Origin: Scenedesmus sp. ARA3
Taxonomy: Eukaryota; Chlorophyta; Chlorophyceae; Sphaeropleales; Scenedesmaceae
Direction: 5' to 3'
NCBI GenBank assembly: GCA_004335835.1
Contig: RWJK01001886.1
Coordinates: 1 to 64,000 of the forward strand
Length of the DNA: 64,000 bases
Part shown: positions 25,601 through 36,672 of the stretch, piece after piece
Layout: every line of letters starts with the position of its first letter
Numbering within the stretch: position 1 is the first letter of the stretch
Translations under genes and position numbers: made by a program
Notes under the pieces: generated by a model
The model's input: only the letters and a program-made list of their open reading frames with translations
Databases searched by the model: none
What the model was told of the DNA's origin: nothing

Positions 25601-28600
25601 GTAGTTCTGCAAGCTGTCAGCAGACATGGCAGCCAGCCACCCACCCACCCACGTATTACCGCCACAGTCAAGTGCATGGCTTCACTGCCTTTGGTACAGG
25701 TGCAGGGCTTCCACACTCTGCAGTCAACGCACACCCTCTCAGCTGCCCAGCCAGATGCAAAACCAGCCGCTTACCTGGCTCGCTGTGACGGGCATGCTTC
25801 CCTGCGGGCTGCAGCTCTGACGCCTCCTCCTGGCCCTCCTCTGGCACACCTGAAGTGAGCATGCTGCAGGATGGCTCCTCTTCCAGCATGCTCAAGGCCC
25901 CCAGTGGGCGCTTGCGGCTGGCACCATCTGCATAGAATGCAGGGCAATATGACAAAAGGTGTCAGCCTTGATGTATGTCAAAGCATGGTCGCATGATCTC
26001 TGCACAGCAGCAGCGTCATGCTCCATGCAGGATGCCCCCATTTGCTGCAGCTGATGTCAACAGTGCGGCGGCAATTGCGAGGTTCACAGCACCCATCCAC
26101 CGTACCTGCTGGCAGTGGTGCCCAGTTGGAGCGCCCTGGGCACCAGGTCTCACGCCTGTTGTTCTTGCGGCTGCCTGCGCCTGCTGGCTCCTCCTTCTGC
26201 TGCTCAAACATGATCTTCTTGGCCATCTCAACCTGAAGACACAAAGCAGCAGTACAGTGCGTTTGTACAGAGCACAAGCAGCACACAGCATGTGCTGACT
26301 GCAAGCATGGCAGCTGCCTGCAACACTAGCCTCCAATACTGCTCCAGCCTGTTGTAAGTGTACCAGCCATAAATGCATCGGCAAACAACTCCTCCAAGCA
26401 AGTGCCAGACATCCAGCTCAGAGCTACAATACCGCATCCTGCTGCAACAAACACGTTGTATACAGGCACCGGAGGCTCATCAACCATAAACCCACCTGCT
26501 TCTGTGCCTTCTCCCTCTCCGCTGTCTCCTGCTCCAGCTTGATGCGCATGAGCTCGTTGTCCTGCTCAGAGCGCAGCAGCTGTGCGCGCAGGTGGCCGAT
26601 CTGGCACTCAACGTCAGCGTTGCTGCAGGGTTGCAGAACAGGTGGAAAAACACAACAGGATCAGCAGCAACCATAGAGGAGCATACATACACACCAACAC
26701 TCGTGCAGCAGGCACCTGCTCAACAGGCCTTCAGTGTACTTGACAGTGTTTCCCAAGCCACATGAGTCCTGCAAGTGCCCCTTTGCAGCTACCCCCGAGT
26801 AGCACTTACCCGCTAGCAGCCAGCGCACGCCGCAGCTCTGCGATCTCATTTGCCTGCCGCTTGAGCACAGCAGCATCAGACAGCACCTCGTTCACCACTG
26901 CATTGTTCACCACGCGCTTGGCCCTGCAGGCAAAGCGCAGCGTGCTGTGGCTCTCCTCCACATGGCAGGACGCTGGCGTGATGTTGCAGATGATGGCGGT
27001 CTTGGCATTGCCACCCAGCGAAGGCTGCAGAATGCGGGTCAGCTTGGAGTCGCGGTAGGGAATGTGGCCGCCTTCGCGGTGGAAGAGATTGCAGGACAGA
27101 AGCAGCAGTGCACGCCAGGAGCGTATGTAACGGTTCGTGTGATATAGTGGTGCTGTGTGTGTGATGTGGGGTAGTGCTTACGCCTCAAGCACCAGTCTCA
27201 AATGGTAGCTGCAACGGTTTCAAGCATTGCTTGGCCATCTGCAGGCTGCATGCTACAATCACATCATGCTGTCTGTGAATGCTGTGATGCTGCCCAGGTG
27301 GCTTGCAGCAACCCATCCTGTCCCTGCCCACCTTGAGCAGCCACGCCCTCGCTCAGCTTGTTGATGACATTGCCAAGCGTCAGCAGGCTCTTGTTGATTG
27401 CTGTGCCCTCCTTCATGCGTATGCCCTCAGCGCCAGTCTTGGCCACACGCTCAGAGCCTGCAAGATCCACCAGCGTCAGCGTGGACACCAGGATGGCGCC
27501 CGCCTCTGCCGCTGCTGCTGCGTCTGGTGGCACCTCATCCGCCATGCTGTCGTTGAGGAGCCGGCTCTCGATGACCTGGTGACAACGAAGTTGAGGCAGG
27601 GCAATGCAGCAGCGCAGAACGTGTAAGGGGTAAGCTGTCCATCGTGCAGCCAAGCAAGCGCTGTATGGTTATTGAGCATAACTTGTCAATGTGTGCTTCA
27701 GTTGCGGCCGGCTGTATGGCAGGAGGTGTGACCAGGACATGCAGATTGCTGTAGCCACAAGCTGTGCACCCAGCCCTTCCGCAGCAGAGGGCGCCACTGC
27801 TTGTAGTGCATGCCCTCACCATGCGGAACACCGTGTGTGAGCGGCTGCTGCCCTCATTCATCTTCGTGGCGCCGATGTGCCTGTTGGCCTCTCCTTCGCG
27901 CAGAAGCTCCAGCACCTGCTCAGGCGACACCACGATGTCCTCACGCAGGCCTGCCACATACACCCCATTTTCCTTGCTCTCATGGATGGGCAGCTTGAGG
28001 TTCTCTGGCGCCAGCAGGTCATTGATGTCCTCATTGTACAGCTGCAGCAACAGGCACACACAAGCAAACCAGGAACGTTTTCTGTAGTGAGTTCACTGAA
28101 AGGTCATTTTGCAAGCAGCTCGAAGCAAAAATGTGGCAGTCCTGCATGTGCAGCAGAGTTGACCAGATTCATGGCAGCGGATCATGCTTGACGCTGGCTC
28201 TGCTGCTGCATTGTGCTGTCCGGCTCTAGATAAAAGCAGGCCCCGCTTAGCAGACTTTGCACACAAAGACCAGTGGCAGCGCTGCTGGCGAGTGCTGCAA
28301 CTACTGCTGGTGTTGCTGTGTGCCTGCAACCCAAGCCATCCATGTTTGGGAGCTCACCTCCATGTATGACACACGCAGCAGGAATTCTCTGTCCTGCAGT
28401 GACTCAATGAGCCCAAACACTTCCTGCACTGCCATGGGGATGATGCCAGGCTCATCTGCAGTACCACGCATGGTGTGCGTCTTGCCGCTGCTTGTCTGAC
28501 CATAGGCAAAGACAGTGCTGTTAAAGCCATTGACCAGCTTCCTGATCAGCCCCTGCGTGGTTTCCTCGTAAATGGCACGTGTCGACTGCTTAGGGCCAAA

Positions 28601-28910
28601 GATGTGGTCCAGCTTGTACTTCTGATCACGAGCCTTCTCTGGCTCACGAGTTGCTGGGTCAACCTGCTGCAAACTGTTGTTTTCTATGCGCCAAGCGAAG
28701 CCATCGCTCTGCTCCTGCTTGTTCAGCGGGCGCACACGCACGCTCACACTGTAGAGTACAGCAGCAAAGGATAGCAGATCAGCAGGGGCACACAGCAAAT
28801 GCTTCAGCAGGAGTGAGGTGCATGCAGGTGCGCAGAGCTGCCAGCTGATGGCGTCGGCGTGTTGTTTCGAGCTGTATAATGCTTGCTAGGACGCACCTGA
28901 TGTTCTCCAT
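13671..28910 (-). CDS. Kinesin-7 (CENP-E-like) motor with very long coiled coil
   Basis: A 37-exon chain, phase-consistent throughout, gives 2516 residues. Motor domain (about 1-390): starts [18 protein letters not shown]-loop [11 protein letters not shown]; switch [14 protein letters not shown]; switch [11 protein letters not shown]; then the kinesin-7-like neck region [15 protein letters not shown]. The rest is predicted coiled coil rich in Gln, Ala, Glu and Leu, including one 1566-base exon. Family knowledge: kinesin-7 motors move toward microtubule plus ends in chromosome alignment or intracellular transport. Exons: 28910-28897, 28748-28358, 28041-27820, 27575-27332, 27071-26810, 26622-26496, 26232-26106, 25927-25775, 25545-25439, 25234-25113, 24829-24649, 24427-24245, 24049-23939, 23643-23515, 23330-23244, 23034-22885, 22588-22420, 22232-21985, 21824-21616, 21399-21216, 21038-20952, 20773-20641, 20452-20306, 20136-20039, 19859-19644, 19411-19138, 18910-18786, 18621-18460, 18201-18064, 17821-16256, 16072-15899, 15734-15487, 15313-15253, 15036-14905, 14714-14502, 14323-14138, 13841-13671. 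No exon-edge arrays were seen. Splice sites of some coiled-coil exons may be off by a few bases. Confidence 0.93.
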
Positions 28911-29540
28911 TGCTGCTGCTCACAGTCCGCGAATGGCCGCAGCCTCCAGCACAGCCTACTGACGCAGCGCCCTTAATATAAACTATGGTTATACTATGCT
29001 ACGTGTGTACTGCAGGTGCATTGTCCGAAGAGCACCATGTTGTTGGTTCTTGAGTTGTGGCCGTTGTGCATGGCGCTGCTGCACGCCTAAAGCACCATCG
29101 AAACACACCATACACTGAAAACCCACCCACAAAACTTTTGGCAACCTAGCGTTCACGGCAGCTCGACAGCTGTCGCCCAAGACAAAAGTTGTTAAACATG
29201 AAGTCGTAACTGTTATCAGCGTGCAGAGACACAGCGCAAACGGCGGGGCGTTGAAGGTTTAGCAATAGTATCAACTTTCTATAAACAGTCTCCGCAAGCT
29301 TCCAACACTGTAGTCGTGAGCCTTTTGCTTTGATCAGGAGCCTGTGTTGGTGCCCGCTGCACCCATCAATTCATAATCGACGTTTGTGTTCAACTTCTTC
29401 ATCCTTGATAAGGCGTCGCTGTCTGCGACCCAGTCACTTCTTCATCCCACTGACAGCAGCAGCAGCAGGCGACAGCTGCTCTGGTGGCACTGGACTACTG
29501 GAAGCTTCGTATACTATAAAGCCAGCAGAAAGCAGCAGCC
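28911..29540. promoter_or_regulatory. Divergent promoter region, kinesin-7 / RPB6
   Basis: About 630 bases separate the two divergent start codons. An AT-rich TATA-like element (reverse strand, about 28974-28981) lies roughly 65 bases before the kinesin ATG. On the plus strand, TACTATAAA at 29511-29519 lies only about 20 bases before the RPB6 ATG, closer than a usual TATA. No other element is assigned. Confidence 0.4.
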
Positions 29541-31159
29541 ATGGCAGATTACGATGAGGGTGGCGGGTACGCAGTTCTCCCATCAATGTTGATGCAGCTG
29601 GGCATGCAGCAATGCCTGCAGCACTCTCTGCTGCCATATATTCACACGCAGCTGCACTTGATATTTGCGCGTAATTAACAGAGCATACACCAACCTATGG
29701 TAACATTGCTGCAGGATGGAGGATGTGGACATGGGAGGGGATGAGCTTGGAGACGTAGAGGACCCCTTTGCAGAGGTATGCAGGCTCGGCTGCACAGCCC
29801 CAGCAACTATATGGCCACATAGCTGCAGCTGTTCCACGCATCAACAGCAGTAGAGAACCTGAAACGACAGCAGCGTATGTGCCTATTATGTCTTGCTGAG
29901 CAGTGGACGGGGATTGGGCGCTGCCATGTGGCATGGATTTGCGCACTCTGCACTAGCATGCTTGAAAACATGCAGCTCGTCTAGCGCACTGCGCCACAGC
30001 ACATCTATTTTTGTGGTGCTCCTAGTCGTACGTGCCACCTATCATGCTGTTGCCATCCCCGTTGTCGCTCTCACTGCACTCGCGCCGCAGCCTGGAGAGG
30101 GCGGCGAAGAGGGGCAGCAGGGCGAAGGGGAGGAGCATGCAGACATCCTCATTGATGGAGAGGGTGGTGGCTCAATGGAAGGCCGTGCACGCACTGTGGC
30201 AGAGCGCATCACCACGCGCTACCTCACAAAGTATGAGCGCGCACGCGTGCTCGGCACGCGCGCACTGCAGATCAGGTGCGCTGCTGTGCAGCTGCAGCGG
30301 CCGTCAGCAGCTGCAGCCGCAGCCGACGCGCAGGTGCTTAATGTATGTTGCTTGCCGTCTTGTACATGCATGCCGCTGCCTGCCTGCATTGATGGCTGTC
30401 GTGTCTATTGTGGCAACAGGAGCAGCAGCAGCAGGCAGGCAGCAGCAGCAGCAGGCAACAAGCGAGAAGCGAGAAGCACCTGGCTGACTTCTGCTCTGCC
30501 TGTTGTCACTTGTTCTGCAGCATGAACGCACCCGTCATGGTGGATACTGGTGATGAGACAGACCCCCTAGAGGTGAGCTGCACTGCATGGTTGACACAGC
30601 AAAGCCTGGCATCTATGGCTGGGCCTGGTATTCAACAAAAAAATGCCGCCTCTGCAGATAGTGACGTGCTGGTGCAGTGTGCACTTTGCAGTGTGCTGCA
30701 AGTCAGCTGCACAGAAGCGCTAGAAGACCCAGCTTTTACATTTCACATGCATTGTTTTGGCTGTGCGGGGCACGGCAGCTTGTACAGCTCGTGCAGCCAC
30801 ATGTCAACCTCAATATTCAGTTATTTTTGTTGACGCTGGACTGCCTGTGCTGCACTGCTGTGTGCAGATTGCAATGAAGGAGCTGCGAGAAAAGAAGATC
30901 CCATTCACAATCCGGCGGTACCTTCCAGACGGCAGGTAGGCCTGCTGTAAAAGCTTGAACCTGATTATGTGTGTAGATCTGCTTGTGGTGGCAGCACAAA
31001 CAGTTGTGTTCTCTCGTGCCATGCCCGCAGTATCCTCTGCATCCTCAGGTGTCCCTTGCCTGACACTAGCTGGCAACTGATACGTTCGCACCGTACCTTG
31101 CCGTGTATTGCAGCTACGAGGACTGGGCACTGAAGGAGCTGATCATCACAGACGCTTGA
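29541..31159 (+). CDS. RPB6: RPB6, common subunit of RNA polymerases I, II and III
   Basis: Six exons (29541-29566, 29715-29775, 30091-30275, 30521-30572, 30868-30935, 31114-31159) give 145 residues with correct phases, the usual size for this subunit. The N-terminus is acidic and Gly-rich, as in eukaryotic RPB6. The core is almost invariant: [20 protein letters not shown], then [17 protein letters not shown], then [27 protein letters not shown] and a short C-terminal strand ELIITDA. It is a small structural subunit at the base of the polymerase clamp, homologous to bacterial omega. A TGTAA at 31494-31498, about 335 bases past the stop, may be the polyadenylation signal. No exon-edge arrays are present. 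Confidence 0.97.
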
Positions 31160-31690
31160 GCAGCAGCAGTGCCAGCAGCTGTGGTGAAGACGACGGTGCC
31201 AGCAGGAACTCCCGCTGAAGACTGTGAGCCATCAGCAGGGCTTGCAGGGATAGCCAGCCGCAGGATCGTCAACCATGCTTCGGCCCTCCTTTCAGGCATC
31301 TGTTGTGTCTAAGGGTTGAGGAAGCTGTGCTACTTGAGCATCAGCAGCAGGGACAGCAGCACCACCACCAGCGGCAGCAGCAGCAGCAGCAGCATTGATC
31401 ACCAGCTGGCATGACTGAACCCTAGTAGTGACTCAGGCCAGAGCAGCTCCGCCTGTGTTGCTGTTGATGGCTGGTTTGCTGCCCTTGAACGTTTGTAATG
31501 TCACTGCCACGATTACCTGATATACGGAAGCATTGCAAGTTGCTTTGTGCTGCACGTCTGAAACATGCAGCATTGAGACAGTGAGCAGGGCAACACGTCT
31601 GAAAACTTGTGTTTAGATCGTGCGAATTTTCACCGATCACACACAGAACGTGCCTGAACCGTGAATCGCCATTGGTACAGGATAACCAGT
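31160..31690. other. Intergenic region, RPB6 to ethanolamine kinase
   Basis: 3' flank of RPB6 and 5' flank of the kinase. A CAG run lies at about 31373-31392. No gene seen. Confidence 0.5.
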
Positions 31691-33895
31691 ATGGCCGTTG
31701 TGACGCCCCCTGCTCCAGCTGTAGCAGCCCCACAGCAGCTGGTGGTGCTGGACGATGAAGCAGTAACGCTGAAAAGCGGCAATAGCACCGCGCACAAGCA
31801 AATGCTTGCTGTTTGCCAGAAGGCGCTGGCGGGCTGGGAGCATGTAACTGCTGCTGATGTTGAGGCAAGTCCCTCACTGTACTACACTGCAAAGGCACCG
31901 CCCAAGTTAGAGCAGCAGAGCACTCAGCAGTACATAACACGTCTTTTTCCTCTCGTAGTTCAGCACTGTAAGCGCTGGCATCACAAATGTGAACGCCAAG
32001 CTGGCGCCCAGGCCAGAACTAGGCCTGGCGCCTGTCATGTTCAAAGTGTTTGGAGAGAAGACAGAGCAGATCATTGACAGGAGTGCAGAGAGGGTGATAG
32101 TAGTGGCGCTGGGAGAACAAGGCTTTGGGCCTCAGGTGTGACATGGGAGAGAGGCAGCGGCTGCCTTGCTTCCGGTTTGGCTGCAGTGCTGGCAGCTGCA
32201 GCACATGGCACAAAATTGCAACAGTGCATCAGGCTGCATGCATAAATGTGTGCATGCATGCTGCACCTACCGTGCAAGCATAACCTGCAGCCAGCAGCAA
32301 TGCTAGGCTTCTCTGCATTCCAAACTTGTGCACAAATGCATGGATACATGGATACTCAACAGTAGGCAGAGTGGGTGATAGTAGTGGCGCCTGGGAGATC
32401 AAGGCTTTGGGCCTCAGGTGTGACATCGGGGAGAGGCAGCAGCGGTGTGACGTGCGCTAAGCTCGGCTGCAGTGCTGGCAGTTGCAGCACATAGCACAAG
32501 ATTGCAACAGTGCGTCAGGCTGCATGCATAATTGTGTGCATGCATGCTGCACCTGGCGCGCAAGCAGAATGTGCAGTTGGCAACGCAGTCAGGCGTCTGC
32601 GCACTTGTGCATGGATACATGGATACTCCAGAGTATGCAGCTGCAGGACCTGCTGCAGCCAAAGGACCAAGTGGCATGCACACAGTATATACAGCAGCAA
32701 GGTGTGAGCAGCAGTTGATGCTAAGGTACGTGTTGTACCGCACAGTGAAAGCATATGCTAGCATGTGTGCCGGCTCGCCCACACGCACGCTTTATGACAG
32801 TTCAAACCTATCCTGTGCATGGGAACGCAGCATCAAACGGCAGCCCCACATGTTCAGTTCGCCACAGATTCTCTCTTCCACCAACCCTGTTGTATGCCGC
32901 CCACCGCAACCCAACCACCGACACGCAGGTCCTTGCGCTGTTTGCAAACGGGCGCATAGAGCAGTGGCTCAACTGCTGCAGCATCACCCCGCAGGACATG
33001 TGCAGCGCCCGCATGGTGCCTCGCATTGCTCGGCAGCTGCGGCGCTTCCATGGCATACAGGTTGACCTGCCTAGGCAGCCGCATGCGCCCTGGGGCGTGA
33101 TCAATGAGTGGATGGACAAGGCACAGCAGCTGCAGTTCACAGACCCAGTGAAGCAGGTAAGTCTTGCAGTTGCTGCTGTGGGAAGATTGACAGCTGGTTA
33201 TGCTTGTAGCTGCACTGTGAGTAGTACGTACCGGCTGGGGTGGTTCTGGCACTGGCAATGCAGGGTCAAGTGCTGCATATGTCTGCTGTTGCCACACAGG
33301 CAGCTTTGTGCTTTCAACATGTTGAGACAAACGCAAAGCTTGCTGCAAGTGCTTATGATGAGCATGACCACGCCTTCACCATGCTGGCTGACATAAGCAC
33401 CCACAGCTTTACAAAGACCAGTGTGTACACGCATGTGTCCTGTGTGTGATGTGCTGTGCTGCCCTGCAGGCCGCGTACGAGCAGATAGACTTTGCAGCAC
33501 TGGCGGCAGAAGTGCGGGAGACGCAGGCGGTGTGTGCACTCACACAGAGCCCAGTGGTCTTTGGACACTGTGAGTGTTACAAAGCCTTGTTTGATGTTGT
33601 GTTTTGACGCTTTCGATGCTTCGCATATGCCAACTGCAGCACCACACACAAAGCTGCCAAGCAGTAGCTGCACACTGGCATGCGGTGCGGGGTCTGTCAT
33701 CGTGTTGGCTTTGTATAGCAATGGGTGCTGTGATGTCTTGGCTGCTGAGAGCAACGAACACGCCTGCTGCATATGCTTGCGCTGCTGCTGTCGTGCCATT
33801 GATGCAGACGACCTGTCATCAACCCCATGAGTCCATACGATGTGCAAACAGCTGTTTCATCACCGTTGTGGTGATTGCTATCACATGGTGATTGT

Positions 33896-33928
<33 letters not shown>

Positions 33929-34014
33929 GTCACCTGTGCAGGCGACTTGCTGTCAATCGAGCCTATACCACGTGTACAACACTGCTTAAATATCCTCTGC
34001 GGTGTGTTGTCACA

Positions 34015-34062
<48 letters not shown>

Positions 34063-34895
34063 CACCTGTGCAGGCGACCTGCTGTCCGGCAACATCCTCA
34101 TCTTGCAGCAGCCGGGCTTTGACCCCTCAGCGCCAGACCTGGACGGCCCCCTCATCTTCATTGACTATGAATATGGCGGCTACACCTTCAGGTGGGTGGT
34201 GAGCCCTGCCGCTGCTGCTGCTGCTGCTCCTGCAGGACTGTAGACCACTGCAAGTCTTAACTTGCTGCTGATGCAGACACAGCCACTCGCTGCATGCTGT
34301 CTTTGCAGTGCGACCCTTGGGTTGTACTGCGCTGCTGTGCCAATCAATGTATAGCATGAGAGCCAAATGTTTAGTCGAAGGAGCTTGCTGCATTGCGCCG
34401 TGCAGGGGCTTTGATGTGGGCAACCATTTCACGGAGTATGCAGGCTTTGAGGGAGACTACACCCGGTGAGCAGCAGTGAAACCAGCCAGCTGCAATTATG
34501 TACGGTTTTTCAGAACGTATTAAAATAATGTATGTCCTTGTTGCCATGTATGAGGTAGCAAGGGACGACTTACTCACAGCAGCATGCAAACTTTGTATTT
34601 TAACCAGTCCAGTGCCCCAGGCTGCCACAATGCCATGTTGCTTTCAGTGAAATTTGCCATGCATGCATGGTTTGCTCTGCTTGCATGCCACGTTACCCGC
34701 AGCCCACACCCGTCATGGTCACTTTGCAGCATCAAGCACATCAGCTGAGGCTGCACCTTCGTGCCAATATCATGTGAATCCCCACAGGTACCCCAGCAAG
34801 CAGCAGCAGGAGCTCTTCTTCAGGCACTACCTAGCGCAGGAGCAGCAGGAGGTGGCAGCAGCAACAGCAGCAGCAGCGGGCGCAACCCTTGACCC

Positions 34896-34934
<39 letters not shown>

Positions 34935-35193
34935 GCTGCCGCCGGTCGATCCAGAGGTCTTGGATAGGCTGTCAGCAGAGGCCAATGTGTGGGCACTGGC
35001 GGCCCACATCTATTGGGGGGTGTGGGCAATCATCCAGGCCTGCAACAGCCCCATTGACTTTGACTACATGCAGTTCAGCAGGGTGAGGCTGGGGGAGTTC
35101 AGGCGAAGGAAGGAAGAGTTCCTGGCTGAGGCGCGTAGGGTGTTTGGTGGGGCTGATGGCGATGCCGCAGCAGCGGCTGCGGCAGACAGCTAG
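31691..35193 (+). CDS. Ethanolamine/choline kinase
   Basis: Seven exons (31691-31864, 31959-32135, 32929-33156, 33470-33569, 34074-34191, 34406-34465, 34788-35193) give 420 residues with matching phases. Family landmarks in order: SAGITNVNAKL (nucleotide loop), VMFKVFGEKTEQIIDR, VLALFANGRIEQWL, the catalytic loop HCDLLSGNILIL, the metal-binding region FIDYEYGGYTFRGFDVGNHF, the TEYAGFEGDYTRYPS motif, and a C-terminal helix with IYWGVWAIIQ. It phosphorylates ethanolamine (or choline) in the first step of the CDP-ethanolamine branch of phospholipid synthesis. The FDVGNHFTEYAGF region resembles ethanolamine kinases more than choline kinases. Oddities: the usual HND of the catalytic loop reads HCD; intron 1 appears to be GC-AG (donor gcaagt at 31865); the C-terminal half carries a poly-Ala insertion. 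Decoy copies of the exon 2 donor and the exon 5 acceptor lie in the introns. Confidence 0.92.
32085..32640 (+). repeat. 281-base tandem duplication carrying an exon edge and donor (kinase intron 2)
   Basis: The last about 42 bases of exon 2, its donor (ending at 32135) and about 230 bases of intron are repeated directly downstream (32085-32365 and 32366-32640) with scattered differences. The second copy keeps AAGGCTTTGGGCCTCAG followed by gtgtga, a decoy donor about 281 bases into the intron. Confidence 0.85.
33895..34095 (+). repeat. Duplicated acceptor with CTG tract (kinase exon 5)
   Basis: Two copies of a block made of a (CTG)n run, an acceptor CACCTGTGCAG and the first about 15 bases of exon 5. 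The first (CTG run 33898-33926, decoy exon start about 33943) leads to sequence without the kinase frame. The second (CTG run about 34018-34060, exon start 34074) joins the true exon GCGACCTGCTGTCCGG. Spacing is about 131 bases. Confidence 0.8.
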
Positions 35194-36201
35194 CAGAAGG
35201 TGCCGACGGCGCCAGCGACGCTGTGTTTGGAAGCAGCAGCAGCGCAATGAAGGAGGTGATGGTTTGTGAGGCAGCTGTTGCTGTTGCTGCCTAAGCACTG
35301 CTTGTGTATGCGCGTGCGTTGGCCAGAAAGGCAGTTTGCAGCAGCCGTCGCAAAACAATGTGCTACGGTGCACCTGCTTACCATCACTAGCGTATGACCC
35401 CGTCCCCGTCTCACTTTGTGCTGTGGCATGTTCTGGCTGATGCAGTGGTGAGGTGTTCTGTGTGCTGCACACATCGTGATCATGTGCTGCATGCCAGCAT
35501 ACGTAGCCGCTACCTGTACTTGACATGTGCAGTTGTGATCATAGGTGCGAGCGATGTTGGGTGGTGCAGTGACCCTGTGCATGAGGCGTGTGTTGTATTA
35601 CGATTATCTGTGGTTGTGTGTTGTGTCAACTGCTGGTCCCTTGTTTTTGGACTGCGTCATGACATGGTCCATTACACTGCAGGCAATTGATGGGTGGTGA
35701 AACGGGCTGTGTTCCCGTCGTGGTGCCCCAGTGGGTACTAGCTGTCATGCCATGTTGGTATGTCAGTCACTGGCATGTTGGATGCTGCAGTGGCAACAAC
35801 AGGACAACTGTTCATCATTGAAGCTCTTCAAGCTTATCAGCAGGTAACAGTGCTGGTTCCTATCTCTGGCTTGTGGGTCAAACCCCCCGAGGCAGGTACA
35901 CCTGGCATTTGGAGTTGCCTATTGCTGGCTGCCTTGGACTGGCTGCAGCATTCGCATTAACAACCAGCCTGATTGCTGAATTCATGTACCCGTAATGACC
36001 TTTAGGTCATGAAGGGATTACATGATTTCCGGGGGGTCCCCTGTCCGAAAGTTCGTCACAACCCTGCGGAGCCCTAAACAGCCCTGGGTTTTTGTTTTTT
36101 TTATGCCGCTCTCCAGCCCATACTCTGTCATATTAGCCTTTATCAGCGCATTTTTTGATATTTTTGCCGTGCACGATGGCTGTGCGCATGCTTGCAGCTA
36201 A
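35194..36201. other. Intergenic region
   Basis: 3' flank of the kinase, then AT-richer sequence. It contains a short interrupted palindrome, ATGACC-TTTA-GGTCAT (about 35996-36011), and a T run near 36090-36101. No gene seen. Confidence 0.4.
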
Positions 36202-36672
36202 CAAGGGGCCGCTGATGAACCTGCTGTCAGACGAAGGGAGCAGCGCGCAGCTCAGCCGCTTGACGTGTGGACAGCCGCACGAGAAGCTGCGGCAGCCAGA
36301 CAAAGGGAGCGACGTGCAGCCCAGCCTGAGGATGTAAGGCAAGCCGCACGGCAGGCTGCAGCGATCAGGCAAAAGGCGCGGCGTGCGGCCATGTCAGAGG
36401 TTGAGAGGCAGGCCGCACGGGAATCAAACACGATTAATCGACGGGAGTTGCGTGCGGCAGCGCGTGGACGCCCACTGTGTGAGGCCTGCTGGCGCTTTTG
36501 CTGCACTTGTGAGGCAGGTTCTGCTGAATTGGTTGTGGTGCTTGCAAGACTTGCACTTAGTGCCTCTGCTTCTAATCCACTAGGGCATGATACATATAGC
36601 AGCGTTTGTCAACATGGAGTTTTCACTTTTTGTGTTGGTGCGTGCTTGCCCAGCAGGCAAAGAGAAGTTTGA
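36202..36672 (+). CDS. Possible STPR-repeat protein or gene fragment
   Basis: An open plus-strand stretch encodes three consecutive Arg/Ala-rich units of exactly 23 residues and a partial fourth. The units share the core (R)xxRRAAxxxxxxRQAAR and begin near VRRREQRAAQP, ARQRERRAAQP, IRQKARRAAMS and INRRELRAAA. A short Cys cluster CEACWRFCCTC follows. The period and composition match the STPR (23-residue peptide repeat) DNA-binding module known from silkworm FMBP-1; similar repeats occur near some transposon-encoded proteins. There is no in-frame ATG at the 5' end. The ATG at 36177 is in another frame, so either a splice near the AG at 36229-36230 or a frameshift separates them. It may be a fragment or pseudogene; function unknown. 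Confidence 0.4.
   Translation, partial: QGAADEPAVRRREQRAAQPLDVWTAAREAAAARQRERRAAQPEDVRQAARQAAAIRQKARRAAMSEVERQAARESNTINRRELRAAARGRPLCEACWRFCCTCEAGSAELVVVLARLALSASASNPLGHDTYSSVCQHGVFTFCVGACLPSRQREV

Noticed and set aside
35990..36110. Transposon terminus around the short palindrome and T run
   Set aside because: No matching inverted terminus, target-site duplication or transposase was found in the window.
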